Source: Streptomyces qaidamensis
Lineage (GTDB): Bacteria; Actinomycetota; Actinomycetes; Streptomycetales; Streptomycetaceae
Direction: 5' to 3'
Length of the DNA stretch: 64,000 nt
Assembly: GCF_001611795.1 (NCBI RefSeq)
Contig: NZ_CP015098.1
Location: forward strand, 5,518,001-5,582,000
Part shown: positions 42,313-50,595 of the stretch, piece by piece
How positions within the stretch are numbered: the stretch's first letter is position 1
Layout of the letters: the number at the start of each line of letters is the position of its first letter
Program-made: the position numbers and the translations under genes
The notes under the pieces: generated by a model
Databases searched by the model: none
Seen by the model: the letters and a program-made list of their open reading frames with translations, nothing else
What the model was told of the DNA's origin: nothing

Positions 42313-43851
42313 TTACGCCGGGTCGATGCCGTGGCTGCGCAGCCACGGGAGCGGGTCGATCGCCGAACCGCCGGCCGGGCGCACCTCGAAGTGCAGGTGA
42401 GGCCCGGTGGAGTTGCCGGAGTTGCCCGAGCGGGCGATCGGATCGCCCGCCTTCACGGTCGTACCCGAGGGGACCGTGTAGGTGGAGAGGTGGCAGTACC
42501 ACGTCTCCGTACCGTCCTTGGCGGTCACGATCATCATGTTGCCGTACGCGCTGTTCCACTGGGTGCGCACGGTGCCGTCCGTCGCGGCCATCACGGTCGT
42601 GCCGTACGAGACGGGGAAGTCGATGCCGGTGTGCAGGGACATCCAGTTGATGCCGGACTGGCCGTAGTAGGCGCTGAGTCCGTGCCGCGCGACCGGCAGG
42701 GCGAACTTGGGGCGCAGCCGCTCCTTGCGGGCCGCTTCCTCCGCCGCGCGCTTCTTCTCGGCCGCCTGCTGGGCCTTGAGGTCGATGCGCTCCTGCGTAC
42801 GGCTGGCCCGGTCGGCGAAGTCGTCGGCGCCGGCGGAGAGGCTCTGCAGCTGGGTGTCCAGCTTGTTGTTGGCGGCGGCCGGCTTGACCGGCTGCGCGTC
42901 CGCCGCGGTCGTCTGCGCCTCCGCGGCACTGTCGTCGGCGAAGGTGCCGACGGAGGCGGCGGCGATCCCGGCGACACCCATCACGCAGGCCGAGGGCACC
43001 GCGATGGTCATGAGCGCCGAGCGCTTGGGCGGTGTGCGGCGGCGGGAACGGGAAGCGGCGCGCGAGGCCGCACGCCCCTTCGGGGCGGGGGCGACGTCCT
43101 CCTGGCCGTCCAGGAGCGGGGTGACGACGGGCAGTTCACCGGTGGCGGCCGGTTCATCGCCGTCCACGGCGGCGTCATGGAAGCCGGCTTCGGCGGATTC
43201 GTCGTAGGCGACCTGCTCGAACGTCGCAGTCTCGTGCTGGTCGAAGGTTTCGGCGGGGTGCTCGTACGCGTCCGGGTCCGGTGCGGCGGTGCCGTCGGAG
43301 TTCCACTGCGTGGCGTCGTAGGCGCCCGTGTCGAAAGTCTGGGTGCCCCACTCCCACTGCTGGGTGAGGTCGGCCGGGTTGCCGGACTGGTCCGGCTGGA
43401 GCCAGGCGCCGGACTCCCACTGCCCGGTGGCGTCGGGGGAGGGGGCCTGGGACGGGATCGCCGACATCGGCTGCTGCTCGGACGTCCAGGCGGACGTGTC
43501 GTAGACACCGGTGTCGTAGGCGGCGTGGTGCTGGGCCGCGTAGGCGTCGTAGTGCACGTTCTCGTGCGTACCGGTGGGCCAGTGGCCGGTGTCGTAGCTG
43601 CCCGTGTCCTGGCCGCTGCCCGGCATGTCGCCGAAGAGGGGGTCGGTCGCGAAGCTCGCGGTGGCGTGCCCGGTGGCGTCGAAACCGGCGCCGTTGGTGC
43701 CGGCGGGGTCAAATCCGGTGGCGGCGTAGTCGCCGTACGTGGTGAAGTCGCCGTACTGGGCTTCCTGGGTGCCGTACGACGCATAGGACGCGGAGGCGGC
43801 GTCGGAAGCCGGAGCCGGGGTCATGGTCCCCGACGGGTGACGGTCGTTCAC
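42313..43851 (-). CDS. M23-family metallopeptidase (LytM-like) with long disordered region
   Basis: 512 residues. The first ~225 are low-complexity, rich in Asp/Tyr/Thr/Gly/Gln (many YDT, DTG units). One membrane or signal-anchor segment follows (about 263-287, SALMTIAVPSACVMGVAG), then a short coiled coil and an M23 domain (about 395-512). Zinc ligands are in LHTGIDFP and GPHLHFEV; HLSTYTVPSGTTV is the expected catalytic His region. It should act on the cell wall. GTG 43851 was chosen; TTG 43854 is adjacent and the frame runs to 43965. Confidence 0.85.
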   Translation of the reverse strand: MNDRHPSGTMTPAPASDAASASYASYGTQEAQYGDFTTYGDYAATGFDPAGTNGAGFDATGHATASFATDPLFGDMPGSGQDTGSYDTGHWPTGTHENVHYDAYAAQHHAAYDTGVYDTSAWTSEQQPMSAIPSQAPSPDATGQWESGAWLQPDQSGNPADLTQQWEWGTQTFDTGAYDATQWNSDGTAAPDPDAYEHPAETFDQHETATFEQVAYDESAEAGFHDAAVDGDEPAATGELPVVTPLLDGQEDVAPAPKGRAASRAASRSRRRTPPKRSALMTIAVPSACVMGVAGIAAASVGTFADDSAAEAQTTAADAQPVKPAAANNKLDTQLQSLSAGADDFADRASRTQERIDLKAQQAAEKKRAAEEAARKERLRPKFALPVARHGLSAYYGQSGINWMSLHTGIDFPVSYGTTVMAATDGTVRTQWNSAYGNMMIVTAKDGTETWYCHLSTYTVPSGTTVKAGDPIARSGNSGNSTGPHLHFEVRPAGGSAIDPLPWLRSHGIDPA

Positions 43852-44070
43852 CAACTTCTCTTTCGCCTCGACAACAGGGGCTGCCAGAGCAGTGCGGCGA
43901 CTGTACCCGGCGGTACGCGGGCACGACAATCTTCGGCAGGTTTCGCGCCCGCAGGAAACGGGCATTCGGCCGTGTTTTGGCGGACGACGGGCACGGGTTT
44001 GGCCCTGTGTTCGAAGTTTGTTCGAGGTTGATCGGTGCTTCGGCGCTGAGTGATCGCTGTATGACGATTC

Positions 44071-44934
44071 TCAGGCGACCGTCAGACCGCCGCTGTGTTC
44101 GGCGGCCGGTTCACCCGCGTGTGCCGTGTCCAGAACCTGTCGTATGCCGTTGGCGACGGCGGGGTGCACGGGCAGAGCGAGATGGCCGATGCCGGTCACG
44201 CGCACGTTCTGCGCCGTCAGATCCGGATGGTCGATGCAGGCCGTCTCCAGCGGGTCCATCACGTGGTCCAGGTCGCTCCAGAAGCTGACGAAGTGCGTAC
44301 GGCAGTCAGGGGCGGGCAGAGCGAGCTCCTCGAGCACCGGTGAGCCGGGGCGCATCTGGCGCACGATGGGGTGCGCGTCGGCGAAGGGCGCCACTCGGGT
44401 TCCCGAGTGCGGCGTGCCGAGCGTGACCAGGGTCCGTACGCGCGTGTCGCCGCCGAGCCGCTGCACGTAATAGCGCGCTATCAGTCCGCCGAGGCTGTGC
44501 CCGACGACGTCGACCCGGTCGGCCCCCGTGCGCTCGCAGATCTCCTCGATGTGCCGGCCGAGCAGTTCGGCGGCGGCCCGTATGTCACAGGTCAGCGGCG
44601 AGTAGTTGAGCGACTCGATCTGCTGCCTGCCGTGCTGGGCGAGGCTGCGGCGCAGCAGGACGAAGACCGAGCGGTTGTCGATGAATCCGTGCAGCAGCAG
44701 GACCGGCGGCTTGGCCTCCGTGGGCAGTTGGGCGGCGCCGTCCACCGGAAGTGCCGGGACGGAGGCGCGGCGCTCCTGGGTGATGCCGGACGGATAGAGG
44801 AGGAGATGCCCGGCCAGGATCGCGATCTCCAGAGCGGTGGCCTTCAGGAGAGCCAGGGAGAGTCCCGCCAGTCTGCCCGGCAGCAGGCGCTCGCAGAACG
44901 GAAGAAAGGGCAGAGCCGCCCTGGTGACCTTCAT
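44071..44934 (-). CDS. Alpha/beta hydrolase, lipase-like
   Basis: 287 residues. A hydrophobic N-terminal helix (about 20-45) suggests membrane anchoring or export. The fold shows VLLLHGFIDNRS (oxyanion loop), the nucleophile elbow VVGHSLGGLIARYY, SDLDHVMDP for the acid, and IGHLALPVHP with the catalytic His. Triacylglycerol-lipase or esterase type with FLDNR/FIDNRSVF. AGGAGG lies 6 nt before ATG 44934. Confidence 0.88.
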   Translation of the reverse strand: MKVTRAALPFLPFCERLLPGRLAGLSLALLKATALEIAILAGHLLLYPSGITQERRASVPALPVDGAAQLPTEAKPPVLLLHGFIDNRSVFVLLRRSLAQHGRQQIESLNYSPLTCDIRAAAELLGRHIEEICERTGADRVDVVGHSLGGLIARYYVQRLGGDTRVRTLVTLGTPHSGTRVAPFADAHPIVRQMRPGSPVLEELALPAPDCRTHFVSFWSDLDHVMDPLETACIDHPDLTAQNVRVTGIGHLALPVHPAVANGIRQVLDTAHAGEPAAEHSGGLTVA

Positions 44935-45457
44935 GGCCGACCTCCTGTCGGCACGCGGGAGGACGCCTCCGCCCCCCGGGTGCCCTCGTGGAAAGCAGCT
45001 GCGAAGACGGCCGGCCATGACCGCGAGAGCGGCGTGAGCCGCGTGAGCTGCGGGGACAGAGCACGGCGTGTGGCGTGTGTGACGCCGGTGGTGCGACGGA
45101 GGTCCCCGATCGGTGGGGTGACGAGGCTCCCCGCTGGTGCGCCGTGTCTGCCCTGCGTGCTTGCGTGCGGTGCTTGCCCTGCGTTCTTTCGCCGAAGTGC
45201 CGTGCTGCCGCGGTCCGTGGCGGACGGTGCGGTCGTACGGCTGCCTCGGTGCGGCTCCCCTTGCGCTTGTCCCATCGTGTGATTTCCCCCTCGGTATCCA
45301 CCGCGAAACTGCCGGTTGCGGGATGCTGGAGATAACGTTCGTTCACTTGCCCGGAGGGTTCGGGGCGGGGTGTCCGTGCGGTGCGGCGTGTACGGCTTGC
45401 CCGATGTGTGCGGTACTTGTCGGTACGGATGGATGTAGTCGCTTCATGGAGGCAGTG
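44935..45457. other. 520-bp divergent intergenic region
   Basis: Between the lipase-like and icmB genes. The icmB frame stays open back to 45137 but the translated sequence is Cys/Arg-rich and not family-like, so I treat it as non-coding. No clear structured element seen. Confidence 0.4.
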
Positions 45458-45874
<417 letters not shown>

Positions 45875-46053
45875 CCCTCCGGCGGACCGCCCCGGGTGCA
45901 TTGGCCCGGCCGGAGCCGGTGCGCCCCCGGTGCGGCGGGGCTGCTTCGCCACGCCGCCGCTCGCGACTGCCTCCGGTGGCCGCCCCGGTCGTCGGCACAT
46001 CCGTCGGCCGCCGCTCGCCGCAGGGCGTCCGTCCCCGCAGGCGCGGGCCCGGG

Positions 46054-47733
46054 TCAGGCCGCTCCCAGCTCCTCGGCCATCGCCGCACGCAGACGCAGGG
46101 TCGTCACCAGGCGCTGGAAGGACTCCGCCCAGTAGCCCCCGGCTCCCGGCGACGCGTTCTCCGGTTCGTCGGGTACGGCCAGCAGCGCGTCGAGCCGGGA
46201 GGCCTCGGACGGGTCGAGGCAGCGCTCCGCCAGGCCCATGACCCCGCTGAAACTCCATGGATAGCTCCCTGCGTCCCGAGCGATGTTCAGCGCGTCCACC
46301 ACGGCCCGCCCCAGCGGCGCCGCCCACGGCACCGCGCACACCCCGAGCAGTTGGAAGGCCTCGGACAGGCCGTGCGCGGCGATGAAGCCGGCCACCCACT
46401 CGGCCCGTTCGGCGGCGCCCAGCGTGCCGAGCAGCTTGGCGCGTTCGGACAGGGACACCGCGCCCGGACCACCCGCCTCCGGTGCCGACGGATCGCCGAG
46501 CAGCGCGCGTGACCACGCGGCGTCCCGCTGGCGCACCGCCGCCCGGCACCACGCCGCGTGCAGCTCGCCCTGCCAGCCGTCCGCCACCGGCAGCGCCACG
46601 ATCTCCCAGGGCGGGCGCCCACCGAGCCGCCGCGACCACGTGCCGAGCGGTGCCGCCTCCACCAGCTGACCGAGCCACCAGGACCGTTCGCCGCGCCCCG
46701 CGGGGGCCTTCGCCACGACGCCGTCGCGTTCCATGCCCGGATCGCACTCGTGCGGCGCCTCGACGGCGATCGTCGGAGCGGTCCGCGGGGTCCCCCCGGG
46801 TATGTCGTCCCGGGCCCCGGTCCCTCGCGGCGGGGCGGAGCGCATGTGGTCGATGGCGACGCACGCCTCCGCCCTGGCCGCCATCCGCGCGGCGAGGGCC
46901 GAACCGGGCAGGGCCGACAGCAGTTCCGCGGCCGTCGCCCGGACATTGCGGCTGCGATCGGCCAGGGCCTGTTCCAGGAACGGCTCGTCGTCCGGGCCGA
47001 GGCCCTCGCGCAGCGAGTCGAGGAACATCAGCCGGTCCTCGGCCCGTTCCGTCCCCCACGTCGTCGCGAGCAGGTCGCGTGCTGCGGCCGGGGTGCGAGA
47101 ACGCAGCGCGGACAGCAGGGCGACACGTTCGGCGAACAGGCCCTCCTGCCACAACTGCCGGACGCCGCCTTCGTCCTGGAGGTGCGGCAGGGCCGCTCCG
47201 CCACCCGGGGCCGCGCGCAGCGCGAACCGCCAGTCGGGGTTCAGCCGGGCCAGCCACAGGGCTCGCGGCCCCGCGAACTCCAGCGCCGCCGGACGCAGGT
47301 CGGTACGCCCCCGGGCCGCGTCCAGCAACGCCGGAAGCACCTGCGGAGGCGGTGCGAAACCACGGGCGTTCGCCACCGCGAGCCACTGCGGCAGCAGCTC
47401 CGTCAGATCCGGCGCGGCCCCCCGCCGGCCGCCGCCGGACGGGCCGGGGCGGTCGGCCAGCAGCATGGCGAGCCTGCGGGCGGCCGCCGGCGGCAGCTCC
47501 GGACGAGCATCCTCCGGAGCTGCCTGAAGACGCTCGGCCGCGGGCGCCGGGCGCAGACCGGCCCGTCGTCGTACGGTCTCCACGGCCGCCGCGTCCAGCA
47601 GGGCCAGGGGTGCTTCCGGGCCCGGCGCGGTGCCCGGCGGGGTGCGCCGGTCGGTGCCCAGCAGCGCGGTGGTGACGAGCCCCTCCCAGACGTCCGCGCC
47701 GGGCGCGTCCACAGGAGCGGAGGTCCTGGTCAT
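46054..47733 (-). CDS. DUF5691 family protein
   Basis: 559 residues, mostly helical with HEAT-like Ala/Leu/Arg repeats (FLEQALADRSRNVRATAAELLSALPGSALAARMAARA). Starts WEGLVTTALLGTDRR, typical of DUF5691. Biochemical role unknown; it travels with SWIM, MoxR, DUF5682 and VWA genes, so a scaffold or substrate-binding role in that complex is inferred. It is 145 bp downstream of the SWIM gene on the same strand, with its own AAGGAA site. Confidence 0.8.
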   Translation of the reverse strand: MTRTSAPVDAPGADVWEGLVTTALLGTDRRTPPGTAPGPEAPLALLDAAAVETVRRRAGLRPAPAAERLQAAPEDARPELPPAAARRLAMLLADRPGPSGGGRRGAAPDLTELLPQWLAVANARGFAPPPQVLPALLDAARGRTDLRPAALEFAGPRALWLARLNPDWRFALRAAPGGGAALPHLQDEGGVRQLWQEGLFAERVALLSALRSRTPAAARDLLATTWGTERAEDRLMFLDSLREGLGPDDEPFLEQALADRSRNVRATAAELLSALPGSALAARMAARAEACVAIDHMRSAPPRGTGARDDIPGGTPRTAPTIAVEAPHECDPGMERDGVVAKAPAGRGERSWWLGQLVEAAPLGTWSRRLGGRPPWEIVALPVADGWQGELHAAWCRAAVRQRDAAWSRALLGDPSAPEAGGPGAVSLSERAKLLGTLGAAERAEWVAGFIAAHGLSEAFQLLGVCAVPWAAPLGRAVVDALNIARDAGSYPWSFSGVMGLAERCLDPSEASRLDALLAVPDEPENASPGAGGYWAESFQRLVTTLRLRAAMAEELGAA

Positions 47734-47878
47734 GAGGTTCCTTTCCGCGGGGCGCCCGGTAGTTGAAGGCTCGCCCTTACCGGTTGTCCCGTGATGCCTG
47801 AAAAATGCGTGGACCCAGTGGACCCATGGGAAGGGTGGGGCCGGCCGACGTGCCGTGGGCGGGGCCGCTGCCGCCGGT

Positions 47879-49234
47879 TCAGCACAGCACGACCGCGTCG
47901 CCCGGGCCCTCGGGCCAGGCCGTCAGCGGCGTGAAGCCCTGGTGGCCGCACTCGCCGAAGACTCTGACCGGAGCCCCGCCCGACAGGGCGACGAGCCGCC
48001 ACAGGCCCGGCCGGGAGCGCGCGGCGGGAGTGAGCGGCAACGCCGCGTCCTCGTCGGCGTCCGTCAGTTGCCAGGAGTCGCCGTCCGGCGTGGGAACGAC
48101 CCGGTCCAGCGTCACCGGGACGGACTCCAGCCACGGGTCCTCGCGCAGGGCGTCGCCGTAGCGGGCCGCCGCCCGGGCCGTGGTCGTCCCCGGCGGACGT
48201 GTCACCGTGGGTGCGGGTGGAGTGAACTGCTCGCACAGGGCCACCCGCGGTTGCCCGGCGCCCGGGTACGCGGACACCTCGGCCTCCAGACTCAGGCCCA
48301 CCGGCAGCGCCAGATCGGGGGCGCGGCCGGCCGCGCCGTAGGAGAGGAGCAGCACGGTGCGGTGCGAGTCGGCGCCGTGCAGCCAGATCCGGCGGGTCGT
48401 CAGGCGCGGGTCCGTCGTGTCGTACTGGGCGAGGACCAGCCAGCGGTCGCGCAGCGGCGGGCCGTCCGCGGAGGCCGGGAGGCCCATACGGGAGCGGACC
48501 GTGGCGGCGAGGCCGGCCGGGAGCCGCTCGCGGCGCAGCCAGCCCCGCCCCAGGAGATGCAGCAGCGCGCACTCCTCCAGCAGCCGCACCGGCCAACCCG
48601 GACCGGTCGACGGAATCGCCCCCAACTCCCGCACCCGTCCCGCCAGTCCCTGCGCCTGGGCGTCGACCATCCGGGCCGCCGTCTCCTCCCAGAGGCCGTA
48701 CCCCGACTGCTCCGCGGTCGCCAGACCGCCGCGCAGCAGGTCGACCAGGCGCTGCTCCAGCTCCACCGCGCCCGCCGAGACCCGCTCGGCCCGGCGCTCC
48801 GCGCGCCGTCGCGCCGCCTCGGGATCAGCGGACCCGTACGGGGCACCGGAACCGGCACCGGCCTTCTTCGCCTCCGCGCGCTCGCGCCGCCCCGCGGTCC
48901 ACTGCGCGGCCCATTCCGGGGCCTGCCCCGGCGGCACCGCCGCGTCGTCGGCGGCCCAGAGCAGCAGCAGCCCCAGCGCGTGCTTGCACGGAAACTTGCG
49001 GCTCGGACAACTGCACGAGTACGCGGGACCCGCGGCGTCCGCGATGTCCACGACCGTTTGATACGGCTTGCTCCCGCTGCCCTTGCACAGCCCCCACACC
49101 GTCCCCTCGTCGGAACTCCCCGCCTCGGACCACGGCCCCGCCGCGCCGAGTTTGCTTCCCGCTTTGCGTGATGCGGCGTCAGGCGCCAGTGCCAGCACCT
49201 GGTCCGCGGTCCAGCGCACCCCCTGCTGAGTCAT
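47879..49234 (-). CDS. SWIM zinc-finger protein (YehQ-like)
   Basis: 451 residues. The SWIM motif CSCPSRKFPCKHALG (CxC...CxH, about residues 73-87) binds zinc and probably DNA or protein. The rest is helical with a C-terminal beta region. It resembles E. coli YehQ, encoded with YehL (AAA ATPase), YehM and YehP (VWA). Divergent from the MoxR gene across a 145-bp region with a long inverted repeat. The frame is open to 49780 but that overlaps the MoxR gene; ATG 49234 begins MTQQGVRWTADQVLALAPD, the family-like start. Confidence 0.85.
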   Translation of the reverse strand: MTQQGVRWTADQVLALAPDAASRKAGSKLGAAGPWSEAGSSDEGTVWGLCKGSGSKPYQTVVDIADAAGPAYSCSCPSRKFPCKHALGLLLLWAADDAAVPPGQAPEWAAQWTAGRRERAEAKKAGAGSGAPYGSADPEAARRRAERRAERVSAGAVELEQRLVDLLRGGLATAEQSGYGLWEETAARMVDAQAQGLAGRVRELGAIPSTGPGWPVRLLEECALLHLLGRGWLRRERLPAGLAATVRSRMGLPASADGPPLRDRWLVLAQYDTTDPRLTTRRIWLHGADSHRTVLLLSYGAAGRAPDLALPVGLSLEAEVSAYPGAGQPRVALCEQFTPPAPTVTRPPGTTTARAAARYGDALREDPWLESVPVTLDRVVPTPDGDSWQLTDADEDAALPLTPAARSRPGLWRLVALSGGAPVRVFGECGHQGFTPLTAWPEGPGDAVVLC

Positions 49235-49252
49235 GCCACCGAAGGTAGATCC

Positions 49253-49325
49253 CACCACTGACAATCGGGTCCGCCAGCGGCTTGGGCAGGGCGTTTCCGC
49301 AGGTCGGAACGCATTGTCAGTGGTG
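49253..49325. promoter_or_regulatory. Divergent control region with 13-bp inverted repeat
   Basis: CACCACTGACAAT (49253-49265) and ATTGTCAGTGGTG (49313-49325) are perfect inverted copies 47 bp apart, between the divergent SWIM and MoxR genes. Each half contains TTGTCA facing its own gene, so they may be twin promoters or operators that co-regulate both operons. Confidence 0.5.
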
Positions 49326-49379
49326 TGGTGCAACGTTGGCGACAGATCCGAACCGGCCGAGCTGGAGGGGGACTTTGCC

Positions 49380-50510
49380 ATGACCGTGTCCGTGGAGCCG
49401 ACGTCCGTCGAAGCGGGGGAGACGACACCGACCCAGGCGTTGCGACCGCACGCCGAGGACGCCTTCGCCCATGAACTCGCCGCGCTGGCCGCCCAGGACG
49501 ACCGGCCGCGCCCGGCCCGCTGGAAGCTGTCGCCCTGGGCCGTCGCGACGTACCTGCTCGGCGGCACCCTGCCGGACGGCACGGTGATCAGTCCCAAGTA
49601 CGTCGGCCCGCGCCGCCTCGTCGAGGTCGCGGTCACCACGCTCGCCACCGACCGCGCCCTGCTCCTGCTCGGCGTCCCGGGCACGGCGAAGACCTGGGTG
49701 TCCGAGCACCTGGCCGCAGCCGTCAGCGGCGACTCCACGCTGCTGGTGCAGGGCACCGCCGGCACCCCGGAGGAGGCCATCCGCTACGGCTGGAACTACG
49801 CGCAGCTGCTCGCCCACGGCCCGAGCCGCGACGCCCTCGTGCCCAGCCCCGTCATGCGGGCCATGGCCGACGGCATGACGGCCCGCATCGAGGAACTGAC
49901 GCGTATCCCGGCCGACGTGCAGGACACGCTGATCACGATCCTGTCGGAGAAGACGCTGCCGATACCGGAACTGGGCCAGGAGGTGCAGGCGGTCCGCGGA
50001 TTCAACCTGATCGCCACGGCCAACGACCGCGACCGCGGCGTCAACGACCTGTCCAGCGCCCTGCGCCGCCGCTTCAACACGGTCGTGCTGCCGCTGCCGG
50101 AGAGCCCCGAGGCCGAGGTCGACATCGTCGCGCGGCGCGTCGACCAGATCGGCCGCTCCCTCGACCTGCCGGCCGCCCCCGACGGGCTCGACGAGATCCG
50201 CCGGGTCGTCACGGTCTTCCGCGAGCTGCGCGACGGGGTCACCGCCGACGGTCGGACCAAGCTCAAGTCGCCCAGCGGCACGCTGTCCACGGCCGAGGCG
50301 ATCTCCGTCGTCACCAACGGGCTCGCCCTGGCGGCCCACTTCGGCGACGGCGTGCTGCGGCCGGGCGACGTAGCCGCGGGCATCCTCGGCGCGGTGGTCC
50401 GCGACCCGGCGGCGGACCGGGTCATCTGGCAGGAGTACCTGGAGACGGTGGTCCGCGAGCGTGACGGCTGGAAGGACTTCTACCGGGCCTGCCGCGAGGT
50501 GAGCGTGTGA
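49380..50510 (+). CDS. MoxR-type AAA+ ATPase (YehL-like)
   Basis: 376 residues. Walker A LLGVPGTAKTW (about 103-113), Walker B region replaced by the MoxR-like EELTRIPADVQDTLITILSEK, sensor 1 FNLIATANDRDRG and arginine-finger segment LSSALRRRFN. MoxR ATPases work with VWA proteins as chaperones or metal-insertion machines, and a VWA gene closes this operon. ATG 49380 with GGAGGGGGA. Confidence 0.9.
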   Translation: MTVSVEPTSVEAGETTPTQALRPHAEDAFAHELAALAAQDDRPRPARWKLSPWAVATYLLGGTLPDGTVISPKYVGPRRLVEVAVTTLATDRALLLLGVPGTAKTWVSEHLAAAVSGDSTLLVQGTAGTPEEAIRYGWNYAQLLAHGPSRDALVPSPVMRAMADGMTARIEELTRIPADVQDTLITILSEKTLPIPELGQEVQAVRGFNLIATANDRDRGVNDLSSALRRRFNTVVLPLPESPEAEVDIVARRVDQIGRSLDLPAAPDGLDEIRRVVTVFRELRDGVTADGRTKLKSPSGTLSTAEAISVVTNGLALAAHFGDGVLRPGDVAAGILGAVVRDPAADRVIWQEYLETVVRERDGWKDFYRACREVSV

Positions 50511-50595
50511 GCGACGCGGGGCGGTGGCCCCGGGTGACGGGACGGCGGCCGCCCGCGGGATCGGGCGGGGACGTGCGGGACGGGAGGGGGATGAA

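Noticed and set aside
45137..45457. N-terminal extension of icmB
   Set aside because: Cys/Arg-rich, no similarity to B12-binding subunits, and a strong ribosome site immediately precedes the ATG at 45458.
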